A stretch of 60,000 bases of DNA from Diphasiastrum complanatum (Eukaryota; Streptophyta; Lycopodiopsida; Lycopodiales; Lycopodiaceae). The notes below the pieces were generated by a model that was given only the letters and a program-made list of their open reading frames with translations, searched no databases and had not been told where the DNA came from. The translations under genes were made by a program, and so were the position numbers. Numbering within the stretch: position 1 is the stretch's first letter; each line of letters starts with the position of its first letter. Of the stretch, positions 1 through 10,649 are shown one piece after another. Location: NCBI GenBank assembly GCA_029204225.1, contig CM055103.1, positions 46,824,703 to 46,884,702 of the forward strand. Direction: 5' to 3'.

Positions 1-175
1 TAGAATATCTTATCCCGAATGATAGAAATATTAACTCTTGATAATCAACTATCAAATAGAGACTAACGTTAGAGTTCAGGAAACCTAAGTTTTGAGCCAT
101 ATTCAAAAACCTTATATGGAAGTACAATTTCATATAATTTAACAATCCTTCATAACAGAGTTCTACACTGGAAGA
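1..175. other. Unique left flank of the tandem array
   Basis: AT-rich sequence that is not repeated elsewhere in the window. No ORF or motif is recognisable. Similarity to the array starts abruptly at base 176, where the sequence becomes identical to base 17113 and 33963 onward. Confidence 0.8.
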
Positions 176-849
176 AATTATATGAATCTCAATCCAATTG
201 TCATGTATTAAATTTTTTTTAAAGAGTAGACGTCTAATAAAATAGAAAAATAGATTTAAGGGCTTCCATGTTTTGTAATTAATGAGATACCATTAAAGGA
301 TCGATCTATATCTCATAATTCCCAAAATACCCTTAACAAAAACCAATGGACTATGTTAGTATTATTATTACAGCAATCCCTAACCATCGGTCTATAGATC
401 ATTCTACCCAATAAATCCCTTTTAGAATCACTGATGTCCCATACAACCAGCTTTTTCTCCAAGAATCCTTTGCATCCAGATCTGTTTTGTCCAAAAAGTC
501 AAAAAAGACGATTTGGCATTCCTATACCCAGATATAGGATCAAATTCACAACCAATTTTAAGAGATAATCCTAACAATTGAAATCTCTCATGCTTCTTTA
601 GTGTTTCTCAAAGAATACCATTTCATATTGTACCCAACATGGACAAACAAAATGTATCATCCAAATACAATAGAACGTATTCTGACCCAAAAGAAACATA
701 GATCTCAACAAAAATCGAATCTCATACTGTCCTAGATATCCAATATCTATTCCATAATTGGTAAAAAGAACTTAATTCTTTTAACAAGTTAGAACTCTCT
801 TGGCTGTTACTGTCATTACGGAGAAATACTCTATAACTGAAAAGAATCC

Positions 850-1060
850 AAATTACTAGATTCTTTTATGGAACACCTTCTATCTGCATTACTTTGCAAG
901 ATCCAAAACCAATTGCAAAACAGAGATGGTTCCATAAATGAATTATCAGTCTTGCCACTACTTCAATCATCTAACTATCGGACTTCCACTCTTTTTCCCC
1001 TTCCAAAAACGGTTCAGGTTAACTATCACCCAGCCAGTTTTGATTTGTTCATTAAGTGCC
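850..1060 (-). pseudogene. gag fragment of minus-strand gypsy element (copy 1)
   Basis: The minus-strand translation gives PEPFLEGEKE at about 985-1018. It aligns with PEPFLGEKKEKK of the plus-strand gag, and upstream LNEQIKT-like and downstream MIEVVARLI-like stretches align with LNQVKT and VNDWLTKW. Several stops and frame changes break it. The plus-strand ORF at 868-1068 is its shadow. Confidence 0.6.
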
Positions 1061-3070
1061 GAACTTAATCCCTAGCAAATCCACTTATAGATCAGCATAG
1101 AATTGTTCTACGAAATTTACATTATTCTTGGTCCTAATTGATCCTCATAACAGGAAATGCTCCTTAATTGACAGATTCACAAAATCTTCAACTAAAAGTG
1201 AAGGGTACAGTGATCTTAACAATCGACTGATTTCAACTCAGTAAGATCATTTACTTTATAAGTCATTTCTGTTTGATCAATAACCAATGAATTGGAACAA
1301 ATCGAAAACGTCCATGGTTTTCTCAAATTTTACGTAAACTGGGATTTTCAAATTACATTCAATTTGGACCTAAACTGTGAAAATCGACCAAACATCGACT
1401 TGAGAGTTTCACGATTACCATCTCATATTAGAAGAATTCTGAAGCATCCAGCATGCATCCAACGTGACATGCAGTGATTTCAAAAGAAATCAATTTTTTG
1501 GTGAATTGCTAAGAAACTGGGAAATTAGCACTGGGATTCACAAAATCTAGACCAACTGTGAAAATCGATTAAAATTATCGATTTATCAAATTCACAGGCA
1601 CTGTCACATATCAAAACTCGACATGCACTGATTTTTTCGAAAAAACAAAAAAAATCCCGTAATTAGCTTAGCCACTAGGAAATCTGCTTTTTGAACTAGA
1701 ATTGCCAAAAATAGCTTCAAGCAAGAAATCTTCTGATCATTCTATTAATTACGCATGCAACATGCATCCATGCATGTATACAGGTCTATCCATACATTTT
1801 CATCAACAGACAAGCACTACACTGAGTTACAAGCATGCATGCATCAGAACATTTCAAAATTTTTGCAAATTTTAGTTCAAAAATTGCCAAACTTCTGACA
1901 GGAAACCAAATTGGTCGTTGTAAAGCACAGTACAGAGGGAGAGTGGGTCTACAAGGCACTTTCCATGTCACCATGCACCTCTGGCTTCACACATGTGAGC
2001 AGTAAATGGCTGAAAAACAGGTAGGAGGGCGCACTTTTTTGGAGAGGTATCATCAAAAAACATATCCCAGCCCCAAAAGCCTTGGATCAAAGGTTACAAG
2101 CACTCTAATAAGGCTCATTAGAGAGGCATAGAAGCTTTTAACAGGTCCAGCAAGCAATCATAAGCTCAGATCATGAAAAAAATACAAATTTTGGCCTCCT
2201 TCAACAAGCAAAAATTCAACATGATGGTGTCTTATGCTCAACTATCCAAATTGGATGCATGATGGCTCAAAACAGACGCAATCCATCATATCTTTAAGCT
2301 TGTAACAAGAACCAACAGGTTCAGACCCCCAATTGAGAGGTATTCATGCTAAAAAATCATCAAAAATACACTAATTTTTGGTGTTTTGAGCCCCCTAATG
2401 GTGTCTAATCCCTTCCAAACTTCATGATAGCTCAGGGAAAGCTTCCTTACATCTCTGAAAAGGTTTATACAAAGTCTTGTCTGAGAATTTTGAGATCTAC
2501 CCCAAAATTAGTCCAAAAAACATCAAAATACCTTGGTTTTTGACCAATTTTGACTTAAATTTGTGGGAAAAATCCACAAATTCGTGCAAACAGATCCAAA
2601 TCCCTGTAAATCCATTGCATGCAAGCACTAAAAGTTCTGAATCTAGTCAAACATGGTTTCTATAGCTCATTTATGGTAAAAAAACCCCAATTTTTGGTCC
2701 AAAATCACTATCTAATCCACCTTTTGACTATTCCAACATCATGCAATCATTAGATCCAATCAATAATGACTGTAAAACAGCAAATACAATCTGGAAAATG
2801 TACTACACCAGTACCTATGATCAATTTCAAGCAAAAAACTTTAATTCTAGGTGAAAAATCCACTAAAATCATAAAAAATCCATAGATTTCCACCAAAAAC
2901 TATGGAGAAACCCCATAAATATGATCTTTAGGCTGAAAGTACACCAAATTCAGAGAAGCCACCTACTTGGAGATCAATTACACCACCTCGAAGTAACATG
3001 CAAGGAGAAATCCACAAAAACTGAGAAAATACAATAAGTAGCTCCACCTTCTAATTGATGCAAATCCATA

Positions 3071-3082
3071 GCTCTGATACCA
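3071..3082 (-). promoter_or_regulatory. Primer-binding site (initiator Met tRNA)
   Basis: The minus strand reads TGGTATCAGAGC, the canonical plant retrotransposon PBS for initiator-Met tRNA, one base downstream of the LTR end. It fixes the orientation and the LTR boundary. Confidence 0.9.
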
Positions 3083-3083
3083 C

Positions 3084-3572
3084 TGTAAGGATCACCATAT
3101 GAAGATCTGACTAGATCCTATTGCAAAACAACCAAAAGGACACCTGTGGATCAAAACCACCTATCCAAACCTAGATCTCTCCTGGAGTTTCCTCCTGGAC
3201 CTAGCCCCCAAGCCATAGTGAAGAACCTAAGAGAGAGGAGGAGAAACAGGCTCAAGAAGCTAAATTTCCAATAGGAAGATAGGCGATTTTTCACTAGACT
3301 TATTCTCCTCAAGAGAGAGAAAATATTCCTTTTAGGATCCCCATGCAACCCATATTGAGCTATTGACCTCCTATTCTTGCATGAAAGCAGCCATTCACTA
3401 TGCATGTGCCCCTATGTCCAATTATAGGTCTGGGCCCTCATAGGATTACTAATTACTATAGAGGCCAAGCCCGGAATGATGAGGCATAAGTAATAACCAT
3501 ATACACCTGGGGTGACCGACTATCCACGTCAGGAATTATTCCGATTCCGTTTTACAGGACATGGACATAACA
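3084..3572 (-). repeat. 5' LTR of minus-strand gypsy element (copy 1)
   Basis: In the minus direction it starts TGTTATGTCCATG and ends TTACA, followed by a single spacer base and the PBS. It is 489 bp, exactly the length of the plus-strand LTR at 11380-11868, with many matching blocks. The 83-residue minus-strand ORF here is LTR sequence, not a gene. Confidence 0.85.
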
Positions 3573-5021
3573 ATTTGTGTATCTCATTTACTTGTTTAAT
3601 CAATTCCGCACACTGGTTCAATCTTGTTGAATGCTATATTAATCTATAACGTAGGTCAGCAGTGTCTGTCTACATTATGGAGGATTGTAAGAATGATATA
3701 GTAGGCAGTGACCAACAATCATATTCGAACTCCATCCAAATTGATTTCATTCGCGACTGTTTTCGCTTCGCAATTACTTCGCTTCAGCAATATCAAAATC
3801 AGAGCTCGTTCAAGTTTTGCTTCGCTTCGCTTCATTTTGTCTACTTTCGTTTCGTTACGTTACAGAGCCTTGTAGATTTGGACAATTATTTTTCTATTAT
3901 TTCCATCATCTAGTACCTATTCGGAAGTGAGATTCATTAATGAATGTTGAACTCCATTTTAGAAGTGTTCGAGTGTAGTTCATTGTCGAATAATATTGTT
4001 CGATAGTTCCAAGCCATGGCTAACAATTTCTAAAATTTGACTGTGGGAACCTCAGATTTAATAGAACAGAACTTATCAAAACTTCTTGATGAGTATATCA
4101 ATTGTTGATAGATTTAATCTTGTCGAACTTTTGAAATCACTAAGAACTCTGAGTATTTTATCAGAATTATTTGAAACTTTGGAAAATCAACTTAACTAGT
4201 GTGGTACTATTACATTACATTAAGGTAGTACTGGCCTCCTGATCTCTCTAATATCTGATGATAACCAGGTTTTCATATGCTAAAACATAAAAAGCCTTAT
4301 TTTTTCCGATTATTGTGAACTATCCATCTCTGTGGGAACGGTAATCCTATATACTACACTAATATCTTATGATCTAAAGTGAACATGCTACGACAGTTCT
4401 TGGAGAGTAAAGCTATGCAAAATTCTGTACTTGTGTAACCAGATATATTTACAAGTAAAATCCGTGTTCATAAGTCATGCTTATAGCATTCATGCTAATC
4501 ATAAGCATCTCATGTAGTCAGGGCAAGGTGTTTCTTTAACTCCATCCAGGAGGCCTCTGTAGTTTCAAGATTCTATTCATTAGAGTTACGTAGTATCAAG
4601 ATTTCGTCCATGAGAAAATTACAACAATCAAATTTGTGAAAAAAATGAGATCCCAATAATTAAGACCTAGGTAACGATGGTGTTGCAAGGCAAATGCAGG
4701 ACCATCCCGTTGTTGGTGCTGTTCAGTACGATAGCAGGTCTCTCTCTGTTCACACATGCAGATGCATATCGCTGCATGGTGATACGTTAAGCAGAATCGT
4801 TGAGCTTAACTCATAGGAAGCAGCGCTCCATAGAAACAACTTCACACAGGCCTGTAGTACCCTTCATCCTTGATCGTAAGAATTATTTACAGCAAGTCCC
4901 ACCCAGACTTTCACGATACAGACAAAGGCTCTACATTTTCAAGACTTGAAAAGCACAGTTCAAATCTAGTGAGTTCAGAAAGGGAGATGTCGGCCGTGAA
5001 TGGAAGGTGTGGACAAACCTC
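3573..5021. other. Spacer without recognisable gene; CTTCG-rich tract
   Basis: No domain was recognised on either strand. The 83-codon plus-strand ORF at 3662-3913 has no recognisable motif. It overlaps a CTTCG-rich stretch at 3748-3866 with irregular repeats such as TTCGCTTCGCTTC. The upper end (about 4680-5021) is probably the internal part of the copia-like element whose PBS is at 5022. Confidence 0.6.
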
Positions 5022-5033
5022 GCTCTGATACCA
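5022..5033 (-). promoter_or_regulatory. Primer-binding site of a copia-like LTR element (copy 1)
   Basis: The minus strand reads TGGTATCAGAGC directly after an LTR-like end TCTGTATCA. The adjoining sequence rich in CTCTCTCTC is typical of the R/U5 end of plant copia LTRs. It is independent of the gypsy PBS at 3071. Confidence 0.75.
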
Positions 5034-5270
5034 TGATACAGAATGGGCAGCAAGCAGCTATCACAAGATCAGCGAGAGAGGAAAGAGATAGAGCATCACA
5101 CACCAAGAGAGAGAGCCAGGGATACTCTAACTACATATTGTAGGCTGAAGCCTCTACATAGATGCGAACAGGTGGAATAGGCGTCCCTCTGAAACGTCGT
5201 CGTGAATGTAACTGACGGTCACATAATATTTAGTTATTATTTACCTCAGTGTGAATACTACCATTATAAT
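5034..5270 (-). repeat. Probable copia-like 5' LTR (copy 1)
   Basis: The 3' end is set by the PBS at 5022-5033. The 5' end (near 5270) is a guess from a TG dinucleotide. No second LTR was seen in the unit, so this is a partial element. It might be a TRIM or a copia remnant. The internal part to the left shows a possible short reading frame after the PBS but no gag or pol domain. Confidence 0.5.
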
Positions 5271-5490
5271 TCATAGAAAAAAAAATCTGAAAAGACAAAA
5301 AAAGAACAAACTCACCGATTCGACTGCAGAAGACGTATTTCATATCAACTACCACTAATTAGGCTCTAGCTACCGGGGCCTAATAATCAAACAAGGTGGT
5401 TTAATATAAGCTGTTTGCTTGCAGGTTAGAGTATGAAGTGAGCTGCGCTCTCAGTATAGATACGGCAAGTTAACTTACGTTTAATGGTGA

Positions 5491-5679
5491 TGCTATTGCA
5501 GTAGGTTGGCTTCATGCGAGGAGTTGGCAGAAAGAAGGGTGCGACAGAAGATAAGGGGTTGTCCAAGAGAGCGCAATTGCGATTGGTGTCAAGAATGTGT
5601 TTGTCTTGGCTGCCGGATGTGCAAATACCTAGACTGTGAGTGCAGCGATTGTGTTGCCTTCTACGGCAATCTGTCATAA
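5491..5679 (+). CDS. Cysteine-rich small ORF, unidentified (copy 1)
   Basis: The frame is open from just after a TGA to TAA at 5677-5679, 62 codons with no ATG. It could be an exon: an AG acceptor-like TTGCAG lies at its start. The last 40 residues hold eleven cysteines, in pairs such as CDWCQEC, CLGCRMC and CECSDC, the spacing of a metal-binding or disulfide-rich domain. I do not recognise the family. It is conserved in all three copies; copy 3 changes one residue (Ala to Ser). It may be a captured gene fragment or chance. A CT-rich tract follows at 5686-5720. Confidence 0.3.
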   Translation, partial: CYCSRLASCEELAERRVRQKIRGCPRERNCDWCQECVCLGCRMCKYLDCECSDCVAFYGNLS

Positions 5680-7389
5680 TCGCCCTCCCTTCTCACTCTT
5701 TCTCTCTCATCCTTTTCTGTCTATCTGATTAGATTGGAAGTTAGACAATCTACTGTTACTCATTTTTCATTTGGCTCATTTTGTGGCTTCTTCAACTGAA
5801 GGGTTCATGATAAGAGAACAATTAAAGCTTTCATTTGTCTGCTGGTCGAGAGTATAGGCAGTTAGCTAGTTTCGGTTTTTGCAGTTGAAATAACAGTACA
5901 AATTCAATTATAAACGGCGCTCCAATAAGTGGCATTAGTGATTACGTAATCTCCTCTCCAATCTGCCAGGAGTTTACTCCAATCTGCCGCATAAACGAAG
6001 AAACACAAGAGAGAATTTATGCATAAACATGTATGTTTGTTTTCCTCAGCTGATTCTGCAGGATTTCCTCGTGTTGATAATCCCGTTAGTTGATAACGAA
6101 TTTTCAGGCTACCCAGCTGGTTGTGAAGAAAGTCTTGGTTCTGATATGCAAATATCCATAGTATATACTACAATTGTAGAGATTGTGCTGCAGTAGCCAA
6201 CATTTCTGGATCTTTCTTGGCTTCAAAAGGACAGAGAGAGCAGTTTACATTCTAACAAGTATTGGCTACTACGTACCCTTACAAGTAATACGCTGGTGCT
6301 TGAAAAAATACATTTTTTTATGAGTTGATGTATTTCAAAATCTCTTTCAATATGATTATTTGTTGAATGTTTTTTTATGTTGGCCTTGTCTTGCAAATGC
6401 AATATACTATGTGTTAAAGTTGCTCATGGGAGTTGGTGAAGAAATCAATCGTAAAGGATAATATGAATCATTAAAACAAGAACCATACAGTTTTCTAACA
6501 CAAAGGCCTTTGCTTCATGTCAAGCCAACAATTTTAGCTTATGGGAAGGCGTTCATGACATAACACGAGAACAATAAGTTGAATTTTTTGTAGAGATAAA
6601 ATTGATGTACTATTAAGATAGAATTTAAAAATTTATCAAATTATCTTGTGCAATGGATTTATATTTTGATTTTGAAATATAACCATGATCTTCATACGTT
6701 TGTATTTTATAATAGGAAATTTGATATCACTTTGTTTTAACTTTTGAGTATACATTTAAAATCTTAATAGATAATAATAAACTTTGGTACAAGTAGTAGA
6801 AAGCTCAATGTCTTATGATACAACATTTTTTTTTTTTTTTAGAAAATGAGTTTGGGCTTGTAAATCTGAATTTTCTAAATGTTATGTTGATGTAACATGA
6901 TAAGATTCATTGATGATTAATATTATTTCATTGTATGCTCTTCAATCCATAGTTAATTATACATAGGATTGTAATTGATTCAGTAGTGTTCTATATTGTA
7001 TAGAGAACTTGAGAAAAAAAAGTAGTCTAATGCTAGGTTGATTATTGTTTTGAAGGTAATTGTTGAAATGTGATATCACTAATCATTGACTTTGTATATC
7101 ACTTTGTAACATCAGTTCATGTCGATTTGATAGGAATAGAAGATATGACATTAGGTAGGGAAACACGAAAAAAAATTTGTTACTTGCTAAAAGCAAGAAT
7201 TTGCCTACAGATTAGATGCAACCATGTTATGAAAACAAAAAAATTGGAGAAGGATGTAAGGAAATGTCAAAGCCACTTGGAGATCCAACATATACTTCAA
7301 ATATGCTTTCTTTGAATGGCATGTGTGTGAATCAATCTTAAGAAAAATGTATTTATTCATTTACAAGGAATGAATGTTGTTTGAACATA
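5680..7389. other. AT-rich spacer, no gene recognised
   Basis: No domain was seen. On the minus strand a 99-codon frame is open in copies 2 and 3 (22779-23078, 39680-39979) but interrupted here by TAG at 6168-6170. Its product has no recognisable motif. A T-run near 6827-6840 varies in length among copies. The 81-codon plus-strand ORF at 7070-7315 is unremarkable. Confidence 0.6.
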
Positions 7390-7397
7390 GTATCAAT

Positions 7398-8090
7398 CAT
7401 AGATGCATTGAATCGCGATGGCTGAAATAGCTTATGGCTGAAATTTTTTTAGGGGATCAGTGGTCAAACCAGCGTTTTGGCTCTCAAAAGTGTAGTAGAT
7501 GAGGAAAAAACAAATCTTATTTTCAGTAGCTATCTGGTTGTCATTTGCTCTGGTTTTCAGTAAATGTTAATGCTATAGTTTGGACTATCAACTGTATGGA
7601 TGATGATCACTTTTTTTTTTCGTTTCATTGGAGATGTGAGTGCAATGTACATACAGTTGGCTGCATAAATATTGGGCCCTTCTCGGTGCGCATTTGGACC
7701 CCATTATTATCTACAAGGGGGGTGGTAGCAATTTTATCTACAATGTCTATATAGTAGGAAGCTCTAGGGGGTTCGGGGGGCGGTAGCCCCCCAAGAAACA
7801 GGGGGCCTGGGGGGGGGGGCAGCCCCCCGGTTGGGGGTTTGGGGAGCAACGATCCCCTTCATAATTTGGCCTTCCAATTCCCTGAGTGAAAACACACTTT
7901 TTGGTGTTTCGCACCCGAAATAGTCAGCAAACTACACAGTCGTAATGCTTTCAATCAGAGCTTTCATCTGATACCCATATTGCCTAAAAAGAATTTAGAA
8001 AAAAAGAAAAAGAAAACCTGTTCTGCGCGATTCTGAGAAAATCTCGAAAAGCGTTTCTGAATCGCGATTCAGAATCGCAGTGCATCTATG
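7398..8090. mobile_element. Non-autonomous DNA transposon, hAT-like (copy 1)
   Basis: The termini are inverted: the left end reads CATAGATGCATTG and the complement of the right end reads CATAGATGCACTG. Both sides are flanked by the same 8 bases, GTATCAAT (7390-7397 and 8091-8098), a target-site duplication of hAT length. It is 693 bp and has no transposase ORF. The core holds a very G-rich segment (7768-7845), and the right end a perfect 16-base palindrome CTGAATCGCGATTCAG (8057-8072). The class is inferred from TSD length only; the TIR does not start with the common CAGGG. Confidence 0.72.
7768..7845. other. G-run cluster with C-rich hairpins
   Basis: The segment contains many runs of 4 to 10 G. 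It includes a perfect 7-bp stem GGGGGGC/GCCCCCC with a GGTA loop and a second G-run paired with a C-run. It could form G-quadruplex or hairpin structures. Base composition is strikingly unlike the AT-rich surroundings. It lies inside the TIR element. The proline-rich minus-strand ORF here is a composition artefact. Confidence 0.7.
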
Positions 8091-8098
8091 GTATCAAT

Positions 8099-8599
8099 TA
8101 CTTTTGGACTTTGGCAAAATCCATTTTCAAAAATGGACTTGAGAATTTCAAGACATTGTTTAATTACAAAAATTCAATAATTTAATAGTATGTGAACCAC
8201 GTTTCAATTGGGTATGACAAATTGTGTACTAAACTCAAGTATACACATAATATTATAAAACTTTTCATATACATATCATATGTCAAAAATCCTTTTCAAA
8301 CCAATTAAAAAGTATATAACATTCACCAAGAAATGACACATTAATAACAAATCTTTTTACAAACCGTATTCTTTTGTTATATTATCAAAATTAGCGGTAA
8401 CAACCCCTACCACTTGAGGTATTAAGTACTTACTTGCCTTTATGGTTTAGGCATAACCACCAATACAAACTATAATGTCTCTACATTTATATCCATTATC
8501 CTTCATCAGACTTCTCAAACCCAAAACTTGAGTCTTCAGATGAATTTGTATTTGAAAGGTGATTCCAAACGGTCTTGATGCGCTAAAAAGGACTTATTC

Positions 8600-8603
<4 letters not shown>
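8099..8603. other. Spacer with no recognisable feature
   Basis: AT-rich sequence between the hAT-like element and the TA microsatellite. No ORF or motif could be assigned. Confidence 0.6.

Positions 8604-8656
<53 letters not shown>
8604..8656. repeat. TA dinucleotide microsatellite (copy 1)
   Basis: Uninterrupted TA repeat of 53 bases. Equivalent tracts are 37 bases in copy 2 and 49 bases in copy 3. ORFs with poly-Tyr/Ile tails read through it and are not genes. Confidence 0.97.
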
Positions 8657-8659
<3 letters not shown>

Positions 8660-8660
8660 C

Positions 8661-8705
8661 AGAACCTCCAGCCGCGGTGAGAGGTTCTGAGGCATTTTTT
8701 TTTTT
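8661..8705 (+). other. Hairpin followed by T-run (copy 1)
   Basis: A perfect 8-bp stem AGAACCTC (8661-8668) / GAGGTTCT (8681-8688) with a GC-rich 12-base loop is followed six bases later by 11 T. A diverged second version of the stem-loop sequence (CCTCCAACCGGTG) follows at about 8715-8727. It resembles a Pol III type end or the tail of a small element. The function is unknown. Confidence 0.45.
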
Positions 8706-10139
8706 CCTCCCGAGTACCTCCAACCGGTGTTCGAGAAAGTCTGAATAATCCAAGAATGAAATCGATAGCTTTCTCAAAAAAATTAACTTGAAATTTGTTT
8801 TGTTAGATTTTTTATGTCTTAATCTCAAGTTTTGTAGAGGAAAGTTGTGGCAAAAGTGGATCTTGAATGGATCTAAGATCCCAAATGTTCTGGCTAAGAT
8901 CTTTGCACAACAAGCTACAAAAGCTAGAAATGGCAAAGCATCCTAATGCTACCTTTGATACACATGAACTTGACAAAGCATTCAACAGACAAAAGAAACT
9001 AATAAAAGGTATTGATGGCCGCCAAAATAGCAGTAAACAGGGCTTCCAACAGCAACCACAATCCACAAAGCAATGCTCTCAATGGAGGAAGAAACTGTGA
9101 CAATGATCTATTGATCTCTCTCAACAATTAAATAAGTTTCTCCAACCTGTTCTCCACGAATTTCAGCCTAATATAGGTGAAAGAGATGACTCTCTCTCCT
9201 CCCTCTAGAACTTAGGACCCAATTTTAGGGCACCAGTAGCCTAAAATAGCCAATTTTGGCCTACATGATTCTGGTGTCATTTAGAAGGTCCTGAAGTTTG
9301 AGAAGTCTCTTCAATATGAAATATATACTAAAATAAAAGTATCTAGGCCTCTTTCACACATGTGAAAGGTTAGATCCAAAACTATGTACAAAAATTGCCA
9401 ATTTAGGCCTCAAACTAGCTAGAAAACGTTGACAATTTTCACAAAAACTGGCAACTATGAGTACCTTCATCATTAGGATCCAAAACACTTCTTAAAATAA
9501 GAATTTTCTTCAAAAAAACCTCAAAAAAGTTTCTAGAACACTGCGTCCACCCCACACCTGGGGCACAGATCATCGCAAAGAGTCAGCCGCCTTACACAAA
9601 GGGTCTGACAATTGTGTATGTCAATATGGGCAGAGGCCTTTTGAGCAGACAATTGAGTTTGTCAGTAATCACAACCGCATAGGCATTTCACTTTACTCAA
9701 ATTGTTTTAAACTAAAAAAATGTGTGGTGTGGTCTATCTCAGTCAATGGATACTCAAGCGGGAAAGCTTTCCGACACGACACGATGAACACGATGTGAGA
9801 AACTTTCCGGTGAACTTGTTGGTAATCATTCCTCCTAAAAGCATCATATGGCACCCCTTTAGAATCTATAGCAGCTTCTTGAGAAAACTCAAAGCTAGAA
9901 TTGTAGTAAATCACGTGCTAACTATCTACACAAAAATGATGATTATTTTGCATCAAGAACAAAGTTTGAAGTAAGAGCGCAAAACAAAATCCAAAGATCA
10001 AATGAAAATCTAAAGAGGCTCACCTCACCATATCTGTTGCTGCAGTTGAGGCTTCACTAGACCAATTCAGATCAGTCAAAAGACATAACTGCAGAGGCAA
10101 TTCACGCATATGTCGGCACCACCAACACCATAGCAATCC
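8706..10139. other. Spacer, no gene recognised
   Basis: A plus-strand ORF of 77 codons (8867-9100) rich in Gln, Lys and Asn and a minus-strand ORF at 9693-9914 are the only notable frames. Neither has a recognised domain. Part of the segment may be leader of the gypsy family, judging from style only. Confidence 0.5.
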
Positions 10140-10640
10140 AAGATGCTTGCAATTGCTGCAAAAAAAAATCAGCAACAATCTCCAACTCTGATCCTAAAGC
10201 TAGATAAACTCTGTATCTATGATTATTGGCTTAATTTTCAAGCTGAGTTTCTACACAAGACGAGAATTAATGAAATTATGAGTAGAACCACTGTCTAATA
10301 AAATACTTACTTCTTGATTTTTAATTGTGCCTGTTAAACGAAATAGTTCATCAGGCAAGAAAGAAGCAATACTAAAAGAACATTCACACTCACAATCAGA
10401 CAAATTAATTTCCAAAGTTTTATCTTTATCCCTTGGAATATCAATCATATGTGCCGCAGGTTTTTTTTTTTCTCTGGACAAAACTTTATCATATGTCCAG
10501 CCTTATTGCAAATGAAACAAAGATTTGCTTTCTTAGCCTTCATCCAGGACATAGATTTCTTCAACTTTTTATTCTTCGGTTGTTGGGGTTCCTGTGAGAT
10601 TTCCAGAAGTTCACACAAAACAATATCTATCTCTAGGTTC
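10140..10640 (-). pseudogene. Gypsy gag-zinc-knuckle/protease fragment, minus strand (copy 1)
   Basis: The minus strand encodes a CCHC knuckle, CFICNKAGHMIKFC (10478-10519), then after a frame change in a homopolymer run (10460-10472) a retropepsin start LLDSGSTHNFIN with catalytic DSG at 10287-10295. The frame stops at TAG (10251-10253) right after NSRLV. The plus-strand gypsy element has the same TAG at the equivalent place (14602-14604). Downstream it stays alignable to about 10190 and then diverges. It is a third gypsy-family fragment in the unit, with neither LTR nor RT. Confidence 0.8.
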
Positions 10641-10649
10641 TATGGCTAA

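Larger units (their letters stand above)
212..3572 (-). mobile_element. Decayed Ty3/gypsy element, minus strand (copy 1)
   Basis: Read leftward from 3572, this has a 489-bp 5' LTR, a PBS, a long untranslated leader, a broken gag and then unrecognisable pol debris. LTR and leader are recognisably homologous, though clearly diverged, to the plus-strand element at 11380-17148 in the same unit, so both belong to one family. No 3' LTR is present: the element runs into the 3' end of the plus-strand pol of the neighbouring unit. The lower boundary is approximate. A YLDD-like codon run at 656-667 (minus strand) may be an RT active-site remnant. Confidence 0.8.

Noticed and set aside
656-667. Copia-type RT assignment from EYVLLYLDD on the minus strand
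   Set aside because: The motif alone resembles copia, but the surrounding LTR, leader and gag are gypsy and the frame breaks at once. It is left as an uncertain RT remnant.
868-1068. Plus-strand 66-codon ORF repeated three times
   Set aside because: It lies antisense to the decayed gag of the minus-strand gypsy element and has no domain. Its recurrence only reflects the array.
5022-5270. Complete TRIM element
   Set aside because: Only one LTR-like end and PBS are visible; no second terminal repeat was found to the left.
7625-7849. Proline-rich minus-strand ORF (also 24499-24771)
   Set aside because: Produced by the G-rich DNA segment of the TIR element. Length changes with the G-run between copies.
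8661-8705. Bacterial-type intrinsic terminator
   Set aside because: Hairpin plus T-run fits by shape, but the context is plant nuclear repeat DNA without bacterial genes.
8598-8936. Minus-strand ORFs with long Ile-Tyr tails, also at 25477, 42377 and 51065
   Set aside because: The tails are the translated TA microsatellites; the rest has no recognisable domain.
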